The position numbers were made by a program, and so were the translations under genes. A DNA stretch of 64,000 nucleotides from Tistrella mobilis (lineage in GTDB: Bacteria; Pseudomonadota; Alphaproteobacteria; Tistrellales; Tistrellaceae): positions 744,001 to 808,000 of the forward strand of contig NZ_CP121017.1 of the NCBI RefSeq assembly GCF_041468085.1, read 5' to 3'. The notes beneath the pieces were generated by a model. It did not search any database and was not told where the DNA came from. It was given only the letters and a program-made list of their open reading frames with translations. Below, piece by piece: positions 25,768 to 35,984 of this stretch (its first letter is position 1; every line of letters starts with the position of its first letter).

Positions 25768-27507
25768 TCAGCTGCCGCGCAGCCCGGTGAGGCAACGGGG
25801 GCGGCCCAGAGCGGCGCCGCTGGCCCGGGCGAAGGCATGGGCGGTGCGCATTGCCCCGCCGGCAGCCAGGATCATCGCCCCCGCAAGCCCGGCCGGCGTG
25901 GCGGCGTTCTCGCTGCCGGCAGCAGTCCCGATCAGCGTGGTGGGGGCGAGGCATGGTGCCGCCGCCAGGGCGCGCGATGTCGTATGACCGTCAGCTTGGG
26001 GCGATGGGCGCCCGATCGGGCCATGGTCCTGCAATGGCTGGCAGATCACCTGTGCAATTTCGGCGAAGAGCGTGCAGGCGAGTTCCGCCATCCCGCCCGA
26101 GACCCGGGGGTCGAACACCGGGCCCGCCAGATCGAGATCCAGGCGGCGCTGGCCGCTGGCGATCATACGGCCGGCGATCCGCTCGACCTCGGCTGCCGCC
26201 GCTTCGGCCAGGGAGATCGGCTGCGGTGCGGCCAGGCGATCGGCGGCAGCGTTCAGGACGCGGGCGATGACCCGGGGCGCAATGCCCGCATCCTGGAGCC
26301 CCGGCCGCGGCCGGGGGGCGCCGTTGCCGAGGGCTGCGATGCGCGATCCGACGGCAGCGAGACCGGCGATGAGGCCAAGGGCCGAGAGCGTGGGCGCCAC
26401 GCCGTATTCGCGCGGCAGCGGCAGCCGCCAGGCGACATCCAGGCCGCCTGCGACAGGGGCGGCTCCGGTATCGGCCACCAGCATGGCCACGGAACGGGCC
26501 CCGCCCTGGCGCAGCCGGCGCGCCAGATCCTGCACCCCGTCCGTTTCGGCAGGTTCGGGCAGGATGATCGCGAGATCGACCGGCAGATAGGGGCGGGCGC
26601 CGTCCCAGGTCGGGCGGACCAGCACCTCCAGCCCATAGCAGCGCCGCCAAAGATCGGCCGCCGCGGCTGCGGCAGGCATCAGCGGGGGGGCGGCGCTGAA
26701 AGCGATGCGGCCGTGGATGCCGGCTGCCGCCGACACCGGCAGGGGGGCGGCTTCGGGGGCGACCAACCCCGCAGCCAGGCGCACCGCCCGGGCCAGATGA
26801 TCCAGATCATGAGCGGTGAGATCACGGCCGGCTGCCGGCATCGGCGGCACATCGGCCGGCCGGGCAGGCGGGCCGATGCGGCGCGCGATCACCCGGCCGC
26901 AGGCGTCGGTGACCCTGACCCGGTCGGCCGACAGAGTGGCGACGTCGCCCGGACGCAGCCCCACCGACACCGGATCGGCGCCGCTCAGCAGGCGTTCGTC
27001 ACTGGCAACCAGGCCGGTATGGTCACCCGCAGCAAAGCACAGCGCCGTCTCGCCGCGGGCGACGAACATCCGGCGGGGATCCTCGTCGATCAGCAGGGTG
27101 AAGGACATGTCGCCGCCGGTGCGGTCCATCAGCCGGCGCAGCGACAGCTCGGCGCTGTGGTCTCGCTGATCCAGATCGGCGAGCAGCCCGGCGAGTGCGG
27201 TGTTCCGGCGCAGATCGGCGGGGCTTGGCTCCACAAGGCCGTCGCCCAGCCCCAGCCGGCAGATCGCAGGCGCAGGGCCGACGATGCCAAGAGTCGCCTG
27301 CCCCAGGCGAATCAGCCGGGCATCCGGGCGTGTGGAGACTTCACCCGGAAGCTCCGGGCCGATCGCGGCCAGACCGGCTGCGGCACCAAGCGTGGCGAAC
27401 ATACGGGTGTCACGCCGCACGATGCGTGCCGGGTCCAGCTTGTCCAGTGCAGAATGCAAACGGTCACCGACCGGTTTGCCGTTCAGAATGCCGATCAGCG
27501 CGCTCAT
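25768..27507 (-). CDS. GlmS-like protein lacking catalytic residues (putative pseudoenzyme)
   Basis: 579 residues, close to the ~605 of glucosamine-6-phosphate synthase GlmS, with the same layout: an N-terminal glutaminase-like (Ntn) half and two SIS-like halves. The start reads MSALIGILNG where GlmS has MCGIVG, so the nucleophile Cys is absent. Recognisable glutaminase-domain segments include GGDMSFTLLIDEDPRRMFVA and TGLVASDERLL. The SIS part has SVAMLVADTGAAPV and PLPREYGVAPTLSALG. The C-terminal tail GRPRCLTGLRGS aligns by eye with the GlmS DxPRNLAKSVTVE tail but has no catalytic Lys. It is convergent with the LuxO-like gene. It may bind sugar phosphates as a regulator; this is inference. 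Confidence 0.65.
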   Translation of the reverse strand: MSALIGILNGKPVGDRLHSALDKLDPARIVRRDTRMFATLGAAAGLAAIGPELPGEVSTRPDARLIRLGQATLGIVGPAPAICRLGLGDGLVEPSPADLRRNTALAGLLADLDQRDHSAELSLRRLMDRTGGDMSFTLLIDEDPRRMFVARGETALCFAAGDHTGLVASDERLLSGADPVSVGLRPGDVATLSADRVRVTDACGRVIARRIGPPARPADVPPMPAAGRDLTAHDLDHLARAVRLAAGLVAPEAAPLPVSAAAGIHGRIAFSAAPPLMPAAAAAADLWRRCYGLEVLVRPTWDGARPYLPVDLAIILPEPAETDGVQDLARRLRQGGARSVAMLVADTGAAPVAGGLDVAWRLPLPREYGVAPTLSALGLIAGLAAVGSRIAALGNGAPRPRPGLQDAGIAPRVIARVLNAAADRLAAPQPISLAEAAAAEVERIAGRMIASGQRRLDLDLAGPVFDPRVSGGMAELACTLFAEIAQVICQPLQDHGPIGRPSPQADGHTTSRALAAAPCLAPTTLIGTAAGSENAATPAGLAGAMILAAGGAMRTAHAFARASGAALGRPRCLTGLRGS

Positions 27508-27618
27508 GGGGGGTCTCGCTCGAAAAAGGGGCGAACCATGTGGTCCGGTTGCCCCTCTTCTGGCAAACCCCGTGCCATGCCGCCGGCATATCACTGCGCA
27601 ATCAGCTTGAAAATCCGG

Positions 27619-28893
27619 TCATTTGCCGGTGGTGACAACACGCCAAAGCGTGCCGCCGGTATCATCGGCGATCAGCAGGGCACCGGCGCGGTCCACCGCC
27701 ACTCCGGCCGGTCTTCCCCATACCTGCGCAGGACTTCCGCGCCCGCCGTCGTCCAGGCGGAAACCCGAGGCGAAAACCTCGTAGACGCCGTCATCCACCG
27801 GTGTGCCGTCGGCGTCGAAGGGCACGAAGGCGACGACATAGCCGCGGGGCTCTGCCGCATTCCAGGACCCGCGCAGGGCGACAAAGGCTCCGCCGCTGTA
27901 TCGTTCCGGGAACATTGTGCCATCGTAGAACGTCAGTCCGATCGGTGCAGAATGCGCCTGAAAACGCAAATCGGGGGTGATCATACGCGTCAACCGCCCC
28001 TCGTCCTGCCCCTCCAGCCCGGGCTGGACCACCGGGTCGCCACCGGCACCGGGCCAGCCATAGGGCCAGCCGTAGAAGCCGCCTTCCTCAACCCGGGTCA
28101 GATAGTCGGGCACCAGATCGTCGCCCAGCCCGTCGCGCTCGTTGACCACGGTCCACAAGTCACCGGTCGTCGGATGGAGAGCCATCCCTACCGGGTTGCG
28201 CAGTCCGGTCGCGAAGCTCTGGCCTGCATCCCCCGGGCGGTCGAAGCGGCGGATGGTGGCCCGGGGTTCGGGCTCCACCCCGACATTGCCGCGCGAACCG
28301 ACGGAGACCCAGAAGCCGTCGGTCTCCGGATCGAGCTGAAGGCCGCGGGTCCAGTGGCCGCCGGCGCTTCCCAGCGCATCGGGCGGGGTCATGGCTTCGG
28401 GGTCGGCGGTGATGCGGGTGTCGCCGGGGCTATAGGGCCAGCGCCAGACCCCGTTGGTATCCGACACCCAGATCGTGCCCTCACGCAAGCCGATGCCGTG
28501 CGGGCGGGCCAGCCCGTCGATCAGGGTTTCGCGGACCTCTGCCCGGCCATCCCCGTCGCCGTCGCGCAGCAGGGTGATCTTTCCGGCCCGGCTCTCGGCC
28601 AGCAGCACATCGCCATTGGCCGCGACCGTCATCACCCGGGGATGATCCAGCCCTTCGGCGAAAAGGGTGGCGCGAAAGCCCTCGGGCACGCGCAGGGCCG
28701 CCCCCTCGGGCCGGTCGATGGTTTGCGGCGAATTCGCCGGGCTTGGGGCATTGCCCGGGGCGGGGAGGCGATCGGCATCGACCCGAAGCCGGGTTCCCGG
28801 CGCCGGATCGGCGGCGGCAGCGGTCTGGCCTGCCAGACACAGGGCCAGGCCGAGTGTCAGCCCGGCCCGGGCGATGGAGGTGGTGGCGGTCAT
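27619..28893 (-). CDS. PQQ-dependent sugar dehydrogenase-like (glucose/sorbosone dehydrogenase) exported protein
   Basis: 424 residues from the ATG at 28893, with a signal peptide to about residue 28 (ALCLAGQTAAAA). It has the six-bladed beta-propeller pattern of the GSDH/Asd family: FAEGLDHPRVMTVAANGDVL, LARPHGIGL, GLRNPVGMALHPTTGDLWT, RVEEGGFYGWPYGWPG and WGRPAGVAVDRAGALLIAD. Such proteins oxidise sugars in the periplasm with PQQ, though many members have unproven activity. No PQQ synthesis genes are nearby. It lies between the pseudo-GlmS and metC on the same strand, with 62- to 111-base gaps. Confidence 0.8.
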   Translation of the reverse strand: MTATTSIARAGLTLGLALCLAGQTAAAADPAPGTRLRVDADRLPAPGNAPSPANSPQTIDRPEGAALRVPEGFRATLFAEGLDHPRVMTVAANGDVLLAESRAGKITLLRDGDGDGRAEVRETLIDGLARPHGIGLREGTIWVSDTNGVWRWPYSPGDTRITADPEAMTPPDALGSAGGHWTRGLQLDPETDGFWVSVGSRGNVGVEPEPRATIRRFDRPGDAGQSFATGLRNPVGMALHPTTGDLWTVVNERDGLGDDLVPDYLTRVEEGGFYGWPYGWPGAGGDPVVQPGLEGQDEGRLTRMITPDLRFQAHSAPIGLTFYDGTMFPERYSGGAFVALRGSWNAAEPRGYVVAFVPFDADGTPVDDGVYEVFASGFRLDDGGRGSPAQVWGRPAGVAVDRAGALLIADDTGGTLWRVVTTGK

Positions 28894-28955
28894 GGCGTTT
28901 CCCTCGTCTCGGAAGTGTCGCCCGGCCGCCACCATGGTTGGGGTGTCCCTCCTGG

Positions 28956-30188
28956 TCAGGCGTCGGCCGCGGCGGCATAGCGGGCGAGGCCCGCATCCAG
29001 ATCGGCGATCAGATCGGCCGGATCTTCCAACCCGGCATGAATGCGCAACAGGGGGCCGCGGCCGGTCCAACGGTCGCGGGTGGCGGTGCGGGCCCGGCGC
29101 GGGTCGACCGGCAGGATCAGGCTTTCATAGCCGCCCCAGGAAAAGCCCATCTTGAACAGGGCCATGTGGTCGACCATCGCCGCGATCCGGTCGCGGCTGC
29201 CCGGCTGAAGCTCTACCGCAAACAGGCCGCTCGACCCCTTGAAGTCGCGCAGGAAGGCCTCGTGGCCCGGGCAGTCGGGCAGGGCCGGATGCAGCACCCG
29301 ACGCACCATGTCGTGCCCGGCCAGGTGCCGGGCAAGGGCCAGGCCGGTTTCGCGGTGCCGTGCCATGCGCACCGACAGCGTGCGCAGGCCGCGCAGCGCC
29401 AGATAGCAGTCGTCCGGCCCTGGAGGGGCGCCGATCTCGCTTGCCGCCCGGCGCAGCGCCGGGAAGGCCTCTTCGGTGGCGGAAAGCACGCCCAGCATGG
29501 CATCGGAATGGCCGACCAGATATTTGGTGCCGGCCTCCATGACCACATCGACCCCCATGGCGAGCGGCTTCAGATAGAGCGGCGTCGCCCAGGAATTGTC
29601 GAGCGCGGTACGCACGCCCGCGGCCCGGGCCGCGGCGATCATGGCCGGCAGATCGGCCACCTCGAAGGTGAGCGAGCCCGGTGCTTCCAGCATCAGCAGC
29701 TTCGTGTTCGGCCGGAAGTGATCGGCGACCGCAGCGCCGGCCATCGGGTCGACATAGGTGACGTCGACACCGTAGCGGCCGAGGAACTGATCGGCCAGCG
29801 CCCGGGTCGGCTCGTAGACGTTGTCGAGCACGACCACATGATCGCCTGCGCTGGTGAAGGCGGTGAGCATCGCCAGGATCGCCGTCTTGCCCGAGGCGAG
29901 CGCGATGCCCCGTACGCCGCCCGCCAGTTCGGCATAGGCGTCTTCCAGCGCATGGGTGATGGGCGTGCCGTAGCGGCCGTAATAGACCCCGCGGGTCGGA
30001 TCGGCCGCGGCCTTCGCCAGCGCGTCGAGTGTGGGGAACAGCACGGTCGAGGCGTGATGCACCGGCGGATTGACGATACCGTGATTGGCGAAGGGATCGC
30101 GCCCGACATGAACGATCCGGGTGTCGATCCCATGCTGATCGTCTGTCTGATGGCTCGTTTCCGCGCGGGGGCGCGTCTCGTCGGACAT
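28956..30188 (-). CDS. metC: Cystathionine beta-lyase
   Basis: PLP enzyme cleaving cystathionine to homocysteine, ammonia and pyruvate in methionine synthesis, cytosolic. 410 residues. The PLP lysine is K222 in EAGTKYLVGHSDAMLG; YYGRYGTPI, ALASGKTAI and ALDNSWATPLYLKPL are typical. The combination GTKYLVGHSD fits MetC better than gamma-synthases. No other methionine gene adjoins; 352 bases separate it from the divergent aap operon. Confidence 0.88.
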   Translation of the reverse strand: MSDETRPRAETSHQTDDQHGIDTRIVHVGRDPFANHGIVNPPVHHASTVLFPTLDALAKAAADPTRGVYYGRYGTPITHALEDAYAELAGGVRGIALASGKTAILAMLTAFTSAGDHVVVLDNVYEPTRALADQFLGRYGVDVTYVDPMAGAAVADHFRPNTKLLMLEAPGSLTFEVADLPAMIAAARAAGVRTALDNSWATPLYLKPLAMGVDVVMEAGTKYLVGHSDAMLGVLSATEEAFPALRRAASEIGAPPGPDDCYLALRGLRTLSVRMARHRETGLALARHLAGHDMVRRVLHPALPDCPGHEAFLRDFKGSSGLFAVELQPGSRDRIAAMVDHMALFKMGFSWGGYESLILPVDPRRARTATRDRWTGRGPLLRIHAGLEDPADLIADLDAGLARYAAAADA

Positions 30189-30540
30189 GGTGCGGGCTCT
30201 CCTCGATCCGTCCTTGCGGCGCGCGGTCGCGCCGTCCGGCGCATTTCACCGCGAGCCGCTGCCGGTGACAACCCGGCTCGACGCGGCAGGGCGCACGCTT
30301 GCATGACGATTGACCGGTGTGCTACCAACGAACAGGGGAAGATGTGGAGCTTTCAGGATCGCGTCCGGGGGGGTGCGATCCGCGGATCCGGCGGGAGGGC
30401 CGCAGGACAACCGTGCTCCGCTCGAAACGACGCATGTCGGACGGCCGTTTCGCATCGCAGGCCCTGGGGGCAGCATGCGCACGTCCGGAGTCCGCCGGTC
30501 AGGCGGCATCGACCTGCAGATGAGGGGCTTTGCGATACAC
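30189..30540. promoter_or_regulatory. Divergent intergenic region between metC and aapJ
   Basis: 352 bases that must hold promoters for both directions. For aapJ a possible site is TTGCAT (30299-30304) with GCTACC 16 bases on (30321-30326); neither element is strong. I find no SAM riboswitch-like helix series and no clear operator palindrome. An in-frame ATG at 30520 could extend aapJ by 7 residues. Confidence 0.3.
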
Positions 30541-31572
30541 ATGTCGATCAAGACCTTCGTGGCCGCGCTTGCGGCTACCGTCGCCGTCGCGGCGCTCGGC
30601 GCGCCCGCCCATGCCGGCGCGACGCTGGATGCGATCAAGAAGAACGGCACGCTGCGCTGCGGCGTGAACACCGGTCTGCCGGGCTTTTCGGCGCCGGACA
30701 GCACCGGCCGCTGGAGCGGCATGGACGCCGACTTCTGCCGTGCGGTCGCGGCCACCATTCTGGGCGACGCGGAAAAGGTCCAGTTCGTGCCGCTGTCGGC
30801 CCAGGCACGCTTCACGGCGCTGCAGTCGGGTGAAATCGATCTCCTGTCGCGCAACAGCACCAACACGCTGACCCGCGATGCGTCGCTCGGCCTGTTCTTC
30901 GTCGGCACCTGGTTCTATGACGGCCAGGGCTTCCTGATCACTAAGGCCGCCGGTGTCACCAGCGCCAAGCAGCTGGACGGCGCCACTGTCTGCGTCCAGT
31001 CCGGCACCACCACCGAGCTTAACCTCACCGACTACTTCCGTGCCCATGGCATGAAGCTGCAGCCGGTGGTGTTCGAAAGCTTCGAGGAATCGTACAAGGC
31101 CTATTTCTCGGGCCGTTGCGACGCCTACACCACCGATATTTCGGGCCTTGCCTCGCTGCGTTCGGTGAACGCGCCGAACCCGGACGACCACATCATCCTG
31201 CCCGAGGCGATCTCGAAGGAGCCGCTGGCGCCGGCGGTCCGCCGGGGCGACGAGGAATACTTCACCATCGTGAAGTGGGTCCGCAACGCCATGATCGAGG
31301 CCGAGGAATACGGCATCACCTCGAAGAATGTCGATGAGATGAAGGCCTCGTCCGAGAACCCGGTCGTGCGCCGCATCCTGGGTGCGTCGCCCGGTATGGG
31401 CCAGACCCTGGGTCTGGACGACGAGTGGGCCTATCGCCCGATCAAGCAGGTCGGCAATTACGGCGAGGTCTTCGCCCGCAATGTCGGCCCCGAAAGCCCG
31501 CTGAAGCTGGAGCGTGGCCTGAACGCGCAGTGGAGCGACGGCGGCGTGCTGTACGCCGACCCGATCCGCTGA
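30541..31572 (+). CDS. aapJ: General L-amino-acid ABC transporter substrate-binding protein
   Basis: Periplasmic receptor of the broad-range Aap system. 343 residues with a signal peptide (about 1-26, ending GAPAHA). The sequence is typical of AapJ/BztA: LRCGVNTGLPGFSAPDSTG, GMDADFCRAVAATILGD, SRNSTNTLTRD and CDAYTTDISGLASLR. The start at 30541 is chosen for its complete signal peptide and an upstream GAGGGGC. A hairpin after the gene (31609-31642) probably sets its excess over the permeases. Confidence 0.93.
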   Translation: MSIKTFVAALAATVAVAALGAPAHAGATLDAIKKNGTLRCGVNTGLPGFSAPDSTGRWSGMDADFCRAVAATILGDAEKVQFVPLSAQARFTALQSGEIDLLSRNSTNTLTRDASLGLFFVGTWFYDGQGFLITKAAGVTSAKQLDGATVCVQSGTTTELNLTDYFRAHGMKLQPVVFESFEESYKAYFSGRCDAYTTDISGLASLRSVNAPNPDDHIILPEAISKEPLAPAVRRGDEEYFTIVKWVRNAMIEAEEYGITSKNVDEMKASSENPVVRRILGASPGMGQTLGLDDEWAYRPIKQVGNYGEVFARNVGPESPLKLERGLNAQWSDGGVLYADPIR

Positions 31573-31608
31573 TCGTCCGCACGGCGACGCCGGCAACCGC
31601 ATGGGTCA

Positions 31609-31642
31609 GAGGGGGGCGTGATCGGCTGATCGCGGCCCCCTC
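31609..31642 (+). terminator. Intra-operon hairpin between aapJ and aapQ
   Basis: Inverted repeat GAGGGGG (31609-31615) with CCCCCTC (31636-31642), continued after one mismatch by CGTGATC with GATCGCG (one G-T pair) and a 4-base loop. No T run follows. This looks like a partial terminator or mRNA-stabilising hairpin behind the receptor gene, comparable to the one behind ydcS in this window. Confidence 0.5.
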
Positions 31643-31731
31643 GGCCGTCTCGGGCTGCTGTTCGTGATGCGCCACCGGTGGACTCCGGCCGCCATGACGC
31701 ATCCGCGACGAGCGAAGGGCTTCCAGAGCCG

Positions 31732-32937
31732 ATGACCGACACCAGCCGCCGTCCGGGCACCTCCGCCCCGGATGGCACGCCGCCCCGTCGTTCCATGCTG
31801 AACGATGCAGGCGTGCGCGCGGTGTTGTTCCAGATCATCGCCATGGCAATCGTGATCGCCATCGGCTGGTATCTGGTGGGCAACACCCTGCACAATCTTG
31901 CCACCCGCAATATCCAGACCGGCTTCGACTATCTGAGCCGCGAAGCCGGCTTTGCGATCGGCGAGACACTTATCCCCTATAATGCAACCGACACCTATGC
32001 CCGGGCTCTCTGGGTCGGCGTGATCAACACGCTCAAGGTGTCGCTGATCGGCATCGTGTTCGCGATGCTGATCGGCGTGGTGATCGGCGTCGCCCGCCTG
32101 TCGAGCAACTGGCTGCTCGCCAAGCTTGCGACCATCTATGTCGAGACGCTGCGCAACATCCCGGTGCTGCTGCAGCTGTTCTTCTGGTACGGGTTGATCA
32201 CCGAGGTCCTGCCGGCGCCGCGCCAGGCGCTGCAGCCGATCGAGGGCGTGTTCCTCAGCAATCGCGGCTTCAAGATGCCGGCACCGGCCGACCATCCGGC
32301 CTGGTGGGGGGCGCTGATCGCGCTGATCGTCGCAATCCTGGCCGTGCGTTTCCTTCTGGCCCGCGCCCGCAGGATCCAGGCGGCGACCGGCGACCGGCCG
32401 AAGACGCTGATCCCCTCTCTCGCCCTGCTGATCGGTCTGCCGGTCGCCGCCTGGGCGGTGATGGGCGCGCCGCTTGCACTCGACATGCCGGAACTGCGCG
32501 GCTTCAACTTCCAGGGCGGCATCTCGGTCTCGCCGGAATTTGCCGCACTCACCCTTGGCCTCACGCTCTATACCGCCGCCTTCATTGCCGAGACCGTGCG
32601 CTCGGGTATTCAGGCGGTGGGCAAGGGCCAGTGGGAGGCTGCGGCCGCGCTGGGCCTGAAGCCCGGCGTCACCATGCGGCTGATCATCCTGCCGCAGGCA
32701 CTTCGGGTGATCGTGCCGCCGACCACCAGCCAGTTCCTGAACCTGACCAAGAACAGCTCGCTCGCGGTCGCGATCGGCTATCCGGACATCGTTTCGGTGG
32801 CCAACACGACCCTGAACCAGACCGGTCAGGCCATCGAGAACATCGCCTTGATCATGCTGGCTTACCTGACGGTCAGCCTGTCGATCTCGGCATTCATGAA
32901 CTGGTACAACAAGCGCATCGCGCTGGTGGAGCGCTAG
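31732..32937 (+). CDS. aapQ: General L-amino-acid ABC transporter permease
   Basis: First membrane subunit of Aap, 401 residues, about 8 helices. A long N-terminal part and the inserted region between the helices (ending around GFNFQGGISVSPEFAALT) are typical of AapQ/BztB and make it longer than ordinary HisM-type permeases. The ATPase-docking loop is GKGQWEAAAALGLKPG. Four bases separate its stop from aapM. The heterodimer AapQM receives amino acids from AapJ. Confidence 0.92.
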   Translation: MTDTSRRPGTSAPDGTPPRRSMLNDAGVRAVLFQIIAMAIVIAIGWYLVGNTLHNLATRNIQTGFDYLSREAGFAIGETLIPYNATDTYARALWVGVINTLKVSLIGIVFAMLIGVVIGVARLSSNWLLAKLATIYVETLRNIPVLLQLFFWYGLITEVLPAPRQALQPIEGVFLSNRGFKMPAPADHPAWWGALIALIVAILAVRFLLARARRIQAATGDRPKTLIPSLALLIGLPVAAWAVMGAPLALDMPELRGFNFQGGISVSPEFAALTLGLTLYTAAFIAETVRSGIQAVGKGQWEAAAALGLKPGVTMRLIILPQALRVIVPPTTSQFLNLTKNSSLAVAIGYPDIVSVANTTLNQTGQAIENIALIMLAYLTVSLSISAFMNWYNKRIALVER

Positions 32938-32941
32938 GCCG

Positions 32942-34045
32942 ATGACCGCTCAGACCATACCGGAAAAGACGGCCGTCGAACGGCCACCCGCGGCGACGGT
33001 GGGACCCATCGCCTGGATCCGCGGCAATCTGTTCAACACCTGGTACAACGCGCTGATCACCGTCGCCATCGCCTGGGCGCTGATTTCGTGGCTGCCGGGG
33101 CTGATCGACTGGGCCTTCGTCGATGCGGTCTGGGGCCGTGCGGCACCCGAGGCCTGCAAGGCGGCGGAAGGGGCCTGCTGGGCCTTCATCCGCGAGAAAT
33201 ACCGCCTGATCCTGTTCGGCACCTATCCTTACGAGGAACAGTGGCGGCCGCTGGCCTCCATCCTGATCTTCGTGACGCTGGTTGCCGCCAGCGGCTACCG
33301 GAAGTTCTGGAGCCGGAAACTGGTCTATGTATGGGGCGCGGCGCTGCTGCTGATCTGCCTGCTGATGTGGGGCGGCGTCTTCGGCCTGCCTCTGGTCGAA
33401 ACCCGGCTCTGGGGCGGTCTGATGATCACCCTCGTGCTGTCGGTCTTCGGCTGCGGCATCGCCTTTCCCATCGCGGTGCTGCTGGCGCTGGGGCGGCGGT
33501 CGAACCTGCCGATCATCAAGGCCCTGTCGGTGACCTATATCGAGCTGATCCGCGGCGTGCCGCTGGTGACGCTGTTGTTCATGGCCTCGGTCATGATCCC
33601 GCTCTTCCTGCCGGAAGGGCTCAACATCAACAAGCTGCTGCGGGCCCAGATCGCGATCATCATGTTCGCGGCCGCCTATCTTGCCGAAGTGGTGCGCGGC
33701 GGCCTGCAGGCCATTCCCAAGGGGCAGTACGAAGCGGCCGATGCGCTCGGCCTCGGCTACTGGCAGAAGATGCGGCTGATCATCCTGCCGCAGGCGTTGA
33801 AGATCAGCATTCCGTCGACCGTGAACTCGTTCCTGTCGACGCTGAAAGACACCTCGCTGGTGGTCATCATCGGCATCTTCGACCTGATGCTGGCGACCCG
33901 TGCGGCGCTGAACGACGCGCCCTGGCGGACCTATTTCGCCGAGGCCTATGTCTTCGCGGCGCTGGTCTACTTCGTCTTCTGCTTCGCGATCTCGCGCTAC
34001 AGCCAGTGGCTGGAGCGGTATCTGGGTCGCGGTGCCCATCGTTGA
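32942..34045 (+). CDS. aapM: General L-amino-acid ABC transporter permease
   Basis: Second membrane subunit of Aap, 367 residues with about 8 helices. The docking loop reads [19 protein letters not shown]. The N-terminal half contains the AapM-type extra region with [16 protein letters not shown], probably periplasmic. It pairs with AapQ and sits between aapQ and aapP in the standard gene order J-Q-M-P. Confidence 0.92.
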   Translation: MTAQTIPEKTAVERPPAATVGPIAWIRGNLFNTWYNALITVAIAWALISWLPGLIDWAFVDAVWGRAAPEACKAAEGACWAFIREKYRLILFGTYPYEEQWRPLASILIFVTLVAASGYRKFWSRKLVYVWGAALLLICLLMWGGVFGLPLVETRLWGGLMITLVLSVFGCGIAFPIAVLLALGRRSNLPIIKALSVTYIELIRGVPLVTLLFMASVMIPLFLPEGLNINKLLRAQIAIIMFAAAYLAEVVRGGLQAIPKGQYEAADALGLGYWQKMRLIILPQALKISIPSTVNSFLSTLKDTSLVVIIGIFDLMLATRAALNDAPWRTYFAEAYVFAALVYFVFCFAISRYSQWLERYLGRGAHR

Positions 34046-34061
34046 GGGAAGGATCGATCCG

Positions 34062-34874
<813 letters not shown>

Positions 34875-34902
34875 GCGATCTGCAACCTCTGGCTGTATCC
34901 AG

Positions 34903-34929
34903 ACCCCCGGCCCATCCCAGGCCGGGGGT
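34903..34929 (+). terminator. Rho-independent terminator after aapP
   Basis: Stem ACCCCCGGCC / GGCCGGGGGT (10 bp, 7-base loop) followed by TTGTATTTG. It lies 28 bases after the aapP stop in the right orientation. Confidence 0.85.
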
Positions 34930-34969
34930 TTGTATTTGAAAGGACCCGAGAATTTTCCAACCCTTGATC

Positions 34970-35965
34970 ATGGATCCGGCTTCGGGCGATACTACCCCCA
35001 TGCGCGCCATGGTTGATGACAGGCCGGCCGAGCCCGGCATGGCTGCCGAAGGTTCCCCGCTTTCGGGCAGCTTCACCTCCGGACGGTTCGATCCCGGCTC
35101 CGGCCCCGTTCTTCATGTCCAGTCCTGGCCGGGCGGCGATCCGGCCGGCCGGCCGCTGCTGCTGACCCATGGCACGGGGTATTGCGGGGCGACGCTGGAG
35201 CCGGTGGCGCTGAGACTTGCGGGTCATGCCTCGGGCGTGTGGAGCTATGACCGCCGCGGCCATGGGGCTTCGGGCCGTACCCCCGGCGATTACGGCTTCC
35301 GGGCCTTTGCCCAGGATCTGATCGCGCTGGCCGATGCCATGGGCTGGCGGGACATCGACGTCCTGGCGCATTCGGCAGGGGCCACCGATGTGCTGCTGGT
35401 GGCGGCGCTCCGGCCGGAGCTGTTCCGCCGCATGGTGGTGATCGAGCCTACGATCTCGGAACCGGGTGCCGGAGAGGAGCCCGAGCCCGAGGGCTGGGCC
35501 TTCGGGCGCGGCCTGGTCGAGGCCGCCGGACGGCGCAAGCCGCGCTTCGCCGACCGTGAGACGGCGCGCGCACGTTTTGCGTCGCGCCCGCCCTTCGATG
35601 TCGTCACGCCGGCGGCGCTGGATCTCTATCTCGACTGGGGCTTTCGCCGCGACGGCGTGGAACTGGTGCTGGCCTGCGAGCCTGAAACCGAGGCCGACAT
35701 TCTGGGGCCGATCGCGCGCGCCATGGGGAATGCCAATAGCGGCGATCCCGCGGGCGATCCCTTCCTGCTGCTGCACGACCAGAATGTGCCGGTGCTGGTG
35801 GCGAAGACCGCCCGATCGCATCCGGTGTTCCAGAACATGTCGGCGATCGCGGCCCGGCACATGCCGGGCACCCGCGATTTCGTCACGCTGGATACCGCCC
35901 ATCTGGCGGTGATGGAAGCGCCGGACCAGGTGGTCGATCTGGCCCGGCCCTTCCTCTACGGCTGA
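34970..35965 (+). CDS. Alpha/beta-hydrolase
   Basis: 331 residues from the ATG at 34970; a later ATG at 35000 is possible and the ribosome site (AAAGGA) is distant, so the start is uncertain. It shows the hydrolase fold: LLLTHGTGYCG (oxyanion region), WSYDRRGHGASGRTP, nucleophile elbow AHSAGAT (Ser), and a C-terminal DTAHLAVME with the catalytic His. Esterase or lipase-type activity is likely; the substrate is unknown. It is convergent with the oxidase pair at 35985. Confidence 0.8.
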   Translation: MDPASGDTTPMRAMVDDRPAEPGMAAEGSPLSGSFTSGRFDPGSGPVLHVQSWPGGDPAGRPLLLTHGTGYCGATLEPVALRLAGHASGVWSYDRRGHGASGRTPGDYGFRAFAQDLIALADAMGWRDIDVLAHSAGATDVLLVAALRPELFRRMVVIEPTISEPGAGEEPEPEGWAFGRGLVEAAGRRKPRFADRETARARFASRPPFDVVTPAALDLYLDWGFRRDGVELVLACEPETEADILGPIARAMGNANSGDPAGDPFLLLHDQNVPVLVAKTARSHPVFQNMSAIAARHMPGTRDFVTLDTAHLAVMEAPDQVVDLARPFLYG

Positions 35966-35984
35966 TTTTATCTGCGCCGGCGGT

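Noticed and set aside
25837-28980. 1047-codon open frame on the plus strand opposite the pseudo-GlmS and dehydrogenase genes
   Set aside because: It crosses two unrelated genes and their spacer, has low-complexity composition and no family motif. The minus-strand genes have clear domains.
30189-30540. SAM riboswitch upstream of metC
   Set aside because: The 352-base gap shows no ordered set of helices followed by a terminator on the metC strand.
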